From DATEMK01 sp035275625 (GTDB lineage Bacteria; Bacteroidota; Bacteroidia; AKYH767-A; OLB10): 8,650 bases of DNA. Position numbers and translations under genes: made by a program. Location: NCBI GenBank assembly GCA_035275625.1, contig DATEMK010000532.1, positions 1 through 8,650 of the forward strand. Reading direction: 5' to 3'. Below the pieces are notes generated by a model that worked only from the letters and a program-made list of their open reading frames with translations, did no database searches and was not told where the DNA came from. Of this stretch, positions 1 through 6,450 are shown piece after piece (position 1 is the stretch's first letter; the number at the start of each line of letters is the position of its first letter).

Positions 1-2557
1 TTCCTGTTAACAAATCACTCTTAACTATTAACTCCTCCCCTGCCGGATTCGGAAATACTTTCAACTGACCACTGACCACTGACCACTGACTACTAACTCC
101 CGTTGGCAGCACAATCTCCGTCACCGCAGTATCCGTCATCACCGGCTGGTTAAAATCAAAATAAATAGCTGCATTGTTTTTTATGCTGTCTCCTGCAACA
201 AGAGTTGAAAGAGGTTTTATTCGGTAACAGATAAATCCATGGCTGCCCGGTTCATTTGCTCCGCTGTCAGGTAAATTAATATTATCAAAAGTGAACGTAA
301 ATAATCTTGAATGAGCTCCGTAATTAATATTTACAGGATGTGATGATGCAACAAATTCAAAGCTGTTTACATCCAACATTTGCGGAATATTATTCAGCAC
401 TCTTGCATTAAATGCAGTATCGTTTCCCGTGTTTTGAAAATAAATAATATAGTTAAGATAAGGTGGTGATGAAAGTTCAGTTGTTAAAACAGTATCGCGG
501 TCAACGAGGATGGCGTTGGGATCAACAGCGCCTGTAACAAAAACTTCCCATGAATTATAATTACAGGCAGTATTTGCATCACCGGCAACAGGTTCAATTA
601 CTACACTTGAATTTATCAAAGTTCCTACGGGTGTTCCTGCATTTACATGAACGGTTACTAAAATGCTTCCTGTTTGAAAAGGTGTTAGCGTTCCTGCATT
701 CCATACAACCGAATCTGGTGTTACGGATGTTGGCGCAACATTGCTCGAAACAAATGTTACATCATTATCAGGAAATAAAATTACTGTTCCGTTTAATGTG
801 GTTGTGCCAACGTTTTCATAATTGATCATGTAACTTGCATTTATGTTTGCACGAAAATTTCCCATTGGTGTTATGGTAATACATAAATCGTTAAAGACTC
901 CTGCTGGTTGAAATGCGAAGTCGTTTAAGGAATCGGTTTGGTGAAAACCGCTAAAATTAACAGCGTGGGTTGCAGGAACTGCATTGTAATAATTTATTGA
1001 AGCAGGAGAAACAGAAAAGTTTCCTGAATCCAAAACCGATAATCTATAATTTCCATTTTGATCTGAAAAAGCAAACCTGAGATTATTTGTTTCTGTTAGA
1101 CTTTTGTATACTAAAGGCTGTTCTCCTGCATCTTGCAATCCATTACTGTTTGCATCAAAAAATAATTTTCCGATTATTGAATTATATTTATCAGTAATTT
1201 TTACAACCCAATAGTCTCCCCAAAAACCACCAATATTGTTTTCTGTTTTATCACAGGAAATATTTGAAGATGAATATCCGCCCAAAACATATCCGTAATC
1301 ATTTGTATTGTGTAGGCAAGTAAAAAAATCCAACCCAGCTCCTCCGACAGAATTTTGCGATTGTACATTACCAAATACGTCCAATTTTACAACCCAGTAA
1401 TCGTCAGATCCATTACTGTTTTCTGTTTTATCTCCTGAAACGTGAGACGAAGACCAACCTCCACAAATATAATCTCCGTTGGTTGCCTGCGTTATAGAGT
1501 ATAAGAAATCGTTATCATTGCCACCTATCGTATTTTGCCATTGAATATCACCTGCTGTATCAAGTTTTATTATCCAATAATCATAAGTATTATTACTTCC
1601 CATATTACCTTCACTCTTATCACCCGACAAATCAGAGGCTGAACGCCCACCACAAATAAATCCTCCATCATTTGTTTGAATAACGGAATATGGTTCATCA
1701 TAGTCATTTCCACCTAATGTATTTTCCCATTGCAAATTTCCGAACGCATCAAGTCTTACAATCCAATAATCCAAACTCATATTACCCTCTGTTTTATCAC
1801 CTGAACTATCGGAGTCCGACCATCCTATTCCTGCACAACCCCCATCAGATGTAGCAACAATAGAATATAACCACTCCTGACTATTCCCCCCAACTGTATT
1901 TTGCCATTCTATTGAACCAACTGAATCAAGTTTAACTATCCAATAATCATAAGGGCCTAAAGTATTTTCGGTTTTATCACCGGAAATATTTGAGCTGGAA
2001 TAACCTCCACAGATATAACCTCCATCAGGAGATTGCGAAATAGAATTTAAGTAATCATTATTGCTTCCACCTATAGTATTTTGCCATTGAATATTTCCAA
2101 GGGGGTCAAGCTTTACAACCCAATAATCATATCCACCTAAATTACTTTCTGTTTTATCACCTGAAATTCCAGATACAGAATATCCTCCACAGATGTAACC
2201 TCCATCCATGGTTTGTGAAATAGAGTGCAATTCATCTACAGTAAAACCTCCGATTGTATTTTGCCATTGAATATTACCAATGGAATCAAGTTTTATTATC
2301 CAATAATCGTCCCCGCCTAAACTATTTTCTGTTTTGTCACCAGAAATCGATGAAATGGAAGTGCCCCCTAAAATATATCCATTATCAGAGGTTTGTTGAA
2401 TGGAATATAACTTATCTTCCCAACTTCCCCCAATCGTATTCTGCCACTCAATCTCCTGCCCTGCAACATCAGAAAACAAAAAACAAAAACCGGCAAGCGT
2501 TGAAATTATTTTTTTCACAGGTTTGAAATTTACACCGAAAGTACCATTATTCTCCAT
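1..2557 (-). CDS. Secreted seven-repeat protein with T9SS type A sorting domain (3' partial)
   Basis: This is a large secreted or cell-surface protein; its substrate and role are unknown. The frame is open from ATG at 2557 to the left edge: 852 codons, with the end missing. Residues 14-33 (VKKIISTLAGFCFLFSDVAG) look like a signal peptide. A GTG start at 2518 (codon 14) would give the more classical signal peptide and is a real alternative. Residues 36-456 hold seven repeats of 59-63 residues, with recurring IQWQNTIGG, DGGYICGGYS, SGDKTEN and DYWIVKLD. Residues 461-510 resemble an SdrD-type or carboxypeptidase-regulatory domain, with the loop FFDANSNGLQDAGE. Residues about 540-675 resemble DUF11. 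Residues about 681-810 (YIIYFQNTGNDTAFN, NNAAIYFDFNQP) match a domain common just before T9SS tails. LKVFPNPAGEEL at 832-843 begins the type A C-terminal domain, which directs export through the outer membrane by T9SS. About 60 residues should lie beyond the window. I followed the frame through several segments and found no frameshift. It diverges from the ccsA-like gene, so it is transcribed separately. Confidence 0.9.
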   Translation of the reverse strand, partial: MENNGTFGVNFKPVKKIISTLAGFCFLFSDVAGQEIEWQNTIGGSWEDKLYSIQQTSDNGYILGGTSISSISGDKTENSLGGDDYWIIKLDSIGNIQWQNTIGGFTVDELHSISQTMDGGYICGGYSVSGISGDKTESNLGGYDYWVVKLDPLGNIQWQNTIGGSNNDYLNSISQSPDGGYICGGYSSSNISGDKTENTLGPYDYWIVKLDSVGSIEWQNTVGGNSQEWLYSIVATSDGGCAGIGWSDSDSSGDKTEGNMSLDYWIVRLDAFGNLQWENTLGGNDYDEPYSVIQTNDGGFICGGRSASDLSGDKSEGNMGSNNTYDYWIIKLDTAGDIQWQNTIGGNDNDFLYSITQATNGDYICGGWSSSHVSGDKTENSNGSDDYWVVKLDVFGNVQSQNSVGGAGLDFFTCLHNTNDYGYVLGGYSSSNISCDKTENNIGGFWGDYWVVKITDKYNSIIGKLFFDANSNGLQDAGEQPLVYKSLTETNNLRFAFSDQNGNYRLSVLDSGNFSVSPASINYYNAVPATHAVNFSGFHQTDSLNDFAFQPAGVFNDLCITITPMGNFRANINASYMINYENVGTTTLNGTVILFPDNDVTFVSSNVAPTSVTPDSVVWNAGTLTPFQTGSILVTVHVNAGTPVGTLINSSVVIEPVAGDANTACNYNSWEVFVTGAVDPNAILVDRDTVLTTELSSPPYLNYIIYFQNTGNDTAFNARVLNNIPQMLDVNSFEFVASSHPVNINYGAHSRLFTFTFDNINLPDSGANEPGSHGFICYRIKPLSTLVAGDSIKNNAAIYFDFNQPVMTDTAVTEIVLPTGVSSQWSVVSGQLKVFPNPAGEELIVKSDLLTG
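64..91. repeat. Heptamer tandem repeat at the sorting-domain junction
   Basis: Four consecutive 7-base units lie at 64-91: ACTGACC three times, then ACTGACT. On the coding (minus) strand they encode the linker SSQWSVVSGQ (residues 822-831), immediately before the LKVFPNP start of the T9SS sorting domain. Seven is not a multiple of three, so gain or loss of one unit would shift the frame of the sorting domain. A second, shorter heptamer pair (TTAACTA, TTAACTC) sits at 21-34, inside the sorting domain itself. Confidence 0.85.
1199..2452 (-). repeat. Seven tandem ~180-bp coding repeats (possible beta-propeller)
   Basis: Within the secreted protein, the codon for the marker tryptophan of the WQNT motif occurs at 2446, 2266, 2086, 1906, 1729 and 1540. 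The matching position at 1360 reads Ser. Spacings are 180, 180, 180, 177, 189 and 180 bases, all multiples of three. Each unit runs roughly IQWQNTIGG, a D-x-LYSI segment, Q-T-x-DGGYICGGYS, SxSGDKTEN, then GxDYWIVKLDxxGN. Units 2 and 3 are the most alike. Unit 7 (VQSQNSVGG, ISCDKTEN) is the most diverged. The alternating short strands with Gly-Gly turns, and the count of seven, suggest one seven-bladed propeller; that fold is inference. Confidence 0.9.
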
Positions 2558-2604
2558 CCATCCAACGCCATTTTAAAAAATCATCCAATCATCGTAGGAA
2601 GAGC

Positions 2605-2624
2605 CTTACCGAAATTTACCGAAG
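2605..2624. repeat. Short direct repeat in the divergent promoter region
   Basis: TTACCGAA occurs twice, 10 bases apart, in the spacer between the two divergent genes (CTTACCGAAA then TTTACCGAAG). The period is close to one helical turn and the position is upstream of the likely promoter for the rightward operon, so an activator or repressor site is possible. Nothing else supports that, and chance duplication in AT-rich DNA is equally possible. The rest of the 131-base spacer (2558-2688) shows only A/T runs and the -7 box annotated separately. Confidence 0.35.
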
Positions 2625-2646
2625 AATCGGAAGAGATTTGATTTCT

Positions 2647-2654
2647 TAACTTTG
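2647..2654 (+). promoter_or_regulatory. Bacteroidota-type -7 box upstream of the ccsA-like gene
   Basis: TAACTTTG at 2647-2654 matches the Bacteroidota primary sigma -7 consensus TAnnTTTG exactly. It lies 35 bases before the TTG start, which would leave a leader of roughly 25-30 bases. I do not see a convincing TTG -33 element at the usual spacing; the nearest TTG, at 2638-2640, is too close. No Shine-Dalgarno sequence precedes the start, as is normal in this phylum. Confidence 0.5.
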
Positions 2655-2688
2655 CGCATCAAATTATTTTAATCCCCCCATTTCAACT

Positions 2689-5100
2689 TTGCAATACCAG
2701 GGCGAGGAACTCATCTTCGGGCAAATCGGGAACGCATTTATTGTGCTGGCATTTGTTTGCGCATTGCTTTCGTGCATTGCTTATTTTTTTTCAAATAAAA
2801 ATCCGTTAGAAAAAAGCTGGAAAAATATTGCCCGTTCAGCGTTTTATATTCATTCCCTCTGTATAACCGGCATTTTCGTGGTGCTTTATTATCTTATCCT
2901 TAATCACCGTTTTGAGTATTATTATGTGTGGGAACATTCTTCAACCATATTGCCGCAGCGATATATTTTCGCCTGTTTCTGGGAAGGACAGGAAGGAAGC
3001 TTTTTGCTGTGGACGTTCTGGCACACCATCCTTTCCCTTTTTATCATTCGCAAAGCGGGCGAATGGGAAGCGCCTGTGATGACGATCATTTCCATGGTGC
3101 AGATTTTTTTATGCTCCATGGTATTGGGAATTTATTTTTTCGGTCATAAAATAGGAACCAATCCATTTACGCTGCTGCGCGAACATCCCGACATGGCGAA
3201 TCTTCCCTTCATAAAAATGCCCGATTATCTCAGCAAAATTGAAGATGGCAGAGGCCTGAATCCTTTATTGCAGAATTACTGGATGGTGATTCATCCGCCA
3301 ACTTTATTTCTCGGCTTTGCAGCTACGGTAGTTCCTTTTGCTTTTGCGCTTGCAGGCCTGATAAGAGGAAAAGTAAACGAATGGATCAGTCCTGCCCTGC
3401 CCTGGGCTTTTTTCGGAGTCATGATTCTCGGAACGGGAATTTTAATGGGCGCTGCATGGGCTTATGAAGCCTTGAGCTTTGGCGGCTTCTGGGCTTGGGA
3501 CCCGGTGGAAAATGCTTCCCTCGTACCCTGGCTTACGTTAGTCGGTGCCGCACATGTAATGATCATCAGCAAAAAAAATAAAGAATCATTGTGGAGCTGT
3601 TTTATATTAGCTATCGTAACTTTCCTGCTCATCCTCTACTCTACTTTCCTTACGCGAAGCGGTATTCTTGGCGACACTTCCGTTCATGCATTTACAGATC
3701 TCGGCATGTCGGGGCATCTTTTAATTTACATGGGTTTCTTTACGCTGCTTGGAATATTTCTGTTAATAAAAAACAGGAAGCTGATTCCCAAAAGTCATAC
3801 TGAAGAAAATATTTCCTCAAGAGAATTCTGGATGTTCATCGGCATGTTAGTGCTTGTTATATCCTGTTTGCAAATTACATTCACCACTTCCATCCCCGTT
3901 ATAAATAAAATCTTCGGCAGCAATATGGCTCCGCCTGCAAAAGCGGTGGAGCATTACAACTCATGGCAGATACCTATTGCAATTGTAATTTCATTGATTA
4001 TCGGCACCGGGCAATTTTTAAAGTATAAAAAAACCAGCGGCAAAGAATTGCGCAAAAAACTTTTATTGCCTGTTATAATATCTGTATTGATTTCAGCAAC
4101 AGCTGCATTTTTTTTAAAGTTTGAAAGAGTTCATTTTATATTTCTATTGTTTGCCTCGATATATGCTGTCGTAGCCAACCTGGATTACATGATCCAGGTT
4201 TTAAAAGGGCGGATTAAACATTCGGGTGCATCCATCGCACATGCAGGCATCGGGATGATTTTACTTGGCGCATTGATCTCCAATGCAAAAAGTTCAGTGA
4301 TTTCCAGGAATGTTCTGAATATGGATTTGGGAAAAGATTTTCCTAACAATGAAAACATCATGATGGCAAAAGGCGATACGCTTCGCATGGCTGATTATTA
4401 TGTGACATGGTCAAAAAAAGAAAAAGAGGGTGTAAATATTTTTTACCATATAGATTACCTGAAGGCAGATCAGTCAAATGGAAAGCTTGAAAAACAATTT
4501 ACCTTAAAACCAATAGTGCAGCTCAACAAGAGAATGGGAAATGTGGCTGAACCCGCAACTGAACATTTCTTTACAAAAGATATTTACACGCACATCACTT
4601 ATGCCGATCTTGAACAGGAAGAAAAACACGACCATGCGGATACCAACTACAACGAGCCGAAATTTTTTAACATGTCAATTGGCGATACCATCAGCTCTTC
4701 CAATAGTTTGATTGTGCTCACGGGATTAAATAAAAATGTGGACGGAGAAAAATTTGCTTTATCTGAAAAAGATATTGCAGTGGCAGCGCTATTAGATATT
4801 ATTGATGTAAACAAAAAATATTATCACAGCGAACCCTTGTTTATCATCAAAAACAATATTGTTTTTACACAGGAATCCATTGTAAACGAATTAGGATTGC
4901 GGCTTGGATTTAAAAAAATAAATCCTGATTCAGGAAAATTTGAAATCACAGTTGCTGAACGAAAAGAAAACAAATCCGAATTCATCATTATGAAAGCGAT
5001 CATTTTTCCGCATATAAACATTTTATGGACAGGTTGTGTTCTGATGATTGTCGGAAGTTTTATTGCTATACGTAAAAGAATCGCTGACTCAAAAAGATAG
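2689..5100 (+). CDS. ccsA: Cytochrome c assembly protein, CcmF/CcsA family heme lyase
   Basis: This is an integral membrane protein of cytochrome c maturation. The family presents heme to apocytochrome c on the periplasmic side and helps form the thioether bonds. The WWD heme-handling motif is at about 257-281 (GGFWAWDPVENAS). The family histidines are present: H202 in HPPTLFLGF, H289 after the WWD motif, H333 in LTRSGILGDTSVHAF, and H518 in GASIAHAGIGM. Residues 96-108 (CFWEGQEGSFLLW) also match the family. There are about a dozen membrane spans. A soluble, presumably periplasmic domain of about 235 residues (540-775) includes KDIYTH, as in CcmF, and is followed by a last membrane span. At 803 residues it is longer than proteobacterial CcmF (about 650); much of the excess lies in the soluble domain, which has an acidic-His stretch (EQEEKHDHAD). 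The start is TTG: no ATG lies between it and the in-frame stop at 2647-2649, and it matches the expected N-terminus (QYQGEEL, GQIGNAF). The next gene begins directly at its stop codon. Confidence 0.93.
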   Translation: MQYQGEELIFGQIGNAFIVLAFVCALLSCIAYFFSNKNPLEKSWKNIARSAFYIHSLCITGIFVVLYYLILNHRFEYYYVWEHSSTILPQRYIFACFWEGQEGSFLLWTFWHTILSLFIIRKAGEWEAPVMTIISMVQIFLCSMVLGIYFFGHKIGTNPFTLLREHPDMANLPFIKMPDYLSKIEDGRGLNPLLQNYWMVIHPPTLFLGFAATVVPFAFALAGLIRGKVNEWISPALPWAFFGVMILGTGILMGAAWAYEALSFGGFWAWDPVENASLVPWLTLVGAAHVMIISKKNKESLWSCFILAIVTFLLILYSTFLTRSGILGDTSVHAFTDLGMSGHLLIYMGFFTLLGIFLLIKNRKLIPKSHTEENISSREFWMFIGMLVLVISCLQITFTTSIPVINKIFGSNMAPPAKAVEHYNSWQIPIAIVISLIIGTGQFLKYKKTSGKELRKKLLLPVIISVLISATAAFFLKFERVHFIFLLFASIYAVVANLDYMIQVLKGRIKHSGASIAHAGIGMILLGALISNAKSSVISRNVLNMDLGKDFPNNENIMMAKGDTLRMADYYVTWSKKEKEGVNIFYHIDYLKADQSNGKLEKQFTLKPIVQLNKRMGNVAEPATEHFFTKDIYTHITYADLEQEEKHDHADTNYNEPKFFNMSIGDTISSSNSLIVLTGLNKNVDGEKFALSEKDIAVAALLDIIDVNKKYYHSEPLFIIKNNIVFTQESIVNELGLRLGFKKINPDSGKFEITVAERKENKSEFIIMKAIIFPHINILWTGCVLMIVGSFIAIRKRIADSKR

Positions 5101-5102
5101 TG

Positions 5103-5867
5103 ATGAAAATTGTTATCATAGGAACAGGTAATGTCGCCACTCAATTGGGAATTGCTTTCAGGGAAGCAAAGCATGAAATCATGCAGGTTTACGGAAGAAA
5201 TAAAGCTCATGCAAAAACCCTCGCGAAAAAATTAAACACGGCTTTTATATCTGATTTAAAAAAAATTAACCTGCAGGCTGATATTTATCTCGTTGCAGTT
5301 TCAGATTCTTCCATTGAAGCAATTTTAAAAGGACTCAAGCTGACAAAGCAGCTGGTTGCCCATACATCAGGAAGTATTTCTATGAATGTTTTCAAAAAAA
5401 GGTTTTTAAATCACGGAGTATTTTATCCTGTGCAAACCATTTCAAAAAACATGCCTGTGGATTTCAAAACAACTGTGATATGCATTGAAGCGAATAATGG
5501 CCCTTCGCAGATAAAACTGCACCGGCTTGCACAAAGCATCAGCAAAGAAACCAGGCTTATCAATTCTGCACAAAGAAGATGGCTTCATCTTGCCGCTGTT
5601 TTTGTAAATAATTTTACGAATCATCTTTTTCATATCGGTGACGATATTTTAACAAAAAACGGTCTTTGGCCTGAGCTGCTGATGCCGCTGATTAATCAAA
5701 CTGTAAACAATCTGAAAGACAAAACTCCTTCGGAAGTACAAACGGGTCCTGCGGTGAGAAGAGATAAAAATACAATTGACCGCCATTTAAAAATGCTGGA
5801 GAAATATCCCGCTTACAAAAAAATTTATAAAGACATTACTCAAAGTATTCAGCAATCAGGAAAATAA
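5103..5867 (+). CDS. Rossmann-fold DUF2520 domain protein (predicted NAD(P)-binding)
   Basis: This is a 254-residue protein of a family widespread in Bacteroidota with no established reaction. The N-terminus MKIVIIGTGNVATQLG is a Rossmann dinucleotide-binding loop (GxGxxA), as in pyrroline-5-carboxylate reductase and F420-dependent NADP reductase relatives. AHTSGS (about 85-90) and FYPVQTIS (about 107-114) follow the nucleotide-binding half. The second half is the helical DUF2520 region, with HLAAVFVNNFTNHL (about 162-175) and QTGPAVRRD (about 213-221). The product should be a soluble cytoplasmic oxidoreductase-like protein; no substrate can be named. The ccsA-like stop and this start are adjacent (TAGTGATG), so the two are probably co-transcribed and translationally coupled. 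A GTG one codon earlier (5100) is possible, but ATG at 5103 gives the usual family start. Confidence 0.88.
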   Translation: MKIVIIGTGNVATQLGIAFREAKHEIMQVYGRNKAHAKTLAKKLNTAFISDLKKINLQADIYLVAVSDSSIEAILKGLKLTKQLVAHTSGSISMNVFKKRFLNHGVFYPVQTISKNMPVDFKTTVICIEANNGPSQIKLHRLAQSISKETRLINSAQRRWLHLAAVFVNNFTNHLFHIGDDILTKNGLWPELLMPLINQTVNNLKDKTPSEVQTGPAVRRDKNTIDRHLKMLEKYPAYKKIYKDITQSIQQSGK

Positions 5868-5879
5868 TGACTTGCTACT

Positions 5880-5910
5880 GTTCGTATATTCGTAAATATT
5901 CGTATTCGCA
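5880..5910. repeat. Reiterated TTCGTA words in the spacer before kdsC
   Basis: The 72-base gap between the DUF2520 gene and kdsC contains TTCGTA at 5881, 5889 and 5899, and TTCGCA at 5905, with start-to-start steps of 8, 10 and 6 bases. No hairpin or poly-T terminator is evident, so transcription may continue into kdsC. The cluster could be a binding site or part of a dispersed intergenic repeat; neither can be decided from one window. Confidence 0.5.
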
Positions 5911-5926
5911 GATGGCACATTTTCAT

Positions 5927-5934
5927 TAACCTTG
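5927..5934 (+). promoter_or_regulatory. Possible -7 box just before kdsC
   Basis: TAACCTTG differs by one base from the Bacteroidota TAnnTTTG element and resembles the TAACTTTGC found upstream of the ccsA-like gene. It ends five bases before the kdsC ATG, so a transcript starting here would be leaderless or nearly so. This makes it a weak candidate. If real, it would separate the kdsC operon from the ccsA operon. Confidence 0.25.
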
Positions 5935-5939
5935 CAGAA

Positions 5940-6440
5940 ATGACAAACTTCAAGCAGCGATTAAAACAGATAAAATGTTTTGTTTTTGATGTAGATGGTG
6001 TCCTCACAAATGGCGCTTTGGTAATCACAACTGACGGAGAATTTTTGCGCACGATGAATATTAAAGACGGTTATGCGTTGCAGCTTGCAGTGAAAAAGGG
6101 ATTTAAAGTGGCTGTAATTTCAGGAGGACGTTCGGAAGGAGTTCCGAAACGAATGAACCGCCTTGGCATCACCGATGTTTTTATGGGTGTGGAGGACAAA
6201 GTAAAAACGTTTGAAAGTTTTATTGCAAAATATCATTTGAATTGTGATGAAATCATTTATATGGGCGATGACATGCCTGATATTAAAGTGATGCAGAAAT
6301 GCGGAATTGCAACTTGCCCTAATGATGCAGTTTCACAGGTAAAAAAAATAAGCGCTTACATTTCACCCTGCAACGGAGGAGAAGGATGCGTTCGCGACAT
6401 TATTGAACAAACCATGCGCCTGCATGGAAAGTGGGAATAA
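5940..6440 (+). CDS. kdsC: 3-deoxy-D-manno-octulosonate 8-phosphate phosphatase (KdsC, HAD family)
   Basis: KdsC hydrolyses KDO-8-phosphate to KDO and phosphate in the cytoplasm, the step before CMP-KDO formation for the lipopolysaccharide inner core. All HAD motifs are visible in 166 residues, a normal length for this cap-less class. Motif I is FVFDVDGVLTNG with D17 (nucleophile) and D19. Motif II is VISGGRS with S61 and R64. The lysine motif is GVEDK, K87. Motif III is MGDDMPD with D110, D111 and D114. The C-terminal tail PCNGGEGCVRD is typical of KdsC and contributes to the neighbouring active site in the tetramer. No kdsA, kdsB or kdsD lies in the window. The protein starts at ATG 5940; the next gene begins 10 bases after its stop. 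A related HAD phosphatase such as the N-acylneuraminate-9-phosphatase type is less likely given the tail. Confidence 0.92.
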   Translation: MTNFKQRLKQIKCFVFDVDGVLTNGALVITTDGEFLRTMNIKDGYALQLAVKKGFKVAVISGGRSEGVPKRMNRLGITDVFMGVEDKVKTFESFIAKYHLNCDEIIYMGDDMPDIKVMQKCGIATCPNDAVSQVKKISAYISPCNGGEGCVRDIIEQTMRLHGKWE

Positions 6441-6450
6441 AAAAATTGTG

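Noticed and set aside
550..825. Plus-strand open frame of 91 codons
   Set aside because: It lies inside the minus-strand secreted protein gene, whose frame is continuous here and matches known extracellular domains; the plus-strand product is low-complexity with no family features.
1199..2452. Regular ~180-bp repeats as a possible CRISPR or non-coding satellite array
   Set aside because: All spacings are multiples of three, and conservation follows protein motifs in one open frame; there are no short identical repeats with unique spacers.
2254..2526. Plus-strand open frame of 90 codons
   Set aside because: It is antisense to the signal peptide and first repeats of the secreted protein.
4824..5210. 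Minus-strand open frame of 128 codons
   Set aside because: It is antisense across the end of the ccsA-like gene and the start of the DUF2520 gene, both of which have clear family motifs in the plus frames.
5868..5939. Rho-independent terminator between the DUF2520 gene and kdsC
   Set aside because: I found no GC-rich inverted repeat followed by a T run; the spacer holds only TTCGTA words and a possible -7 box.
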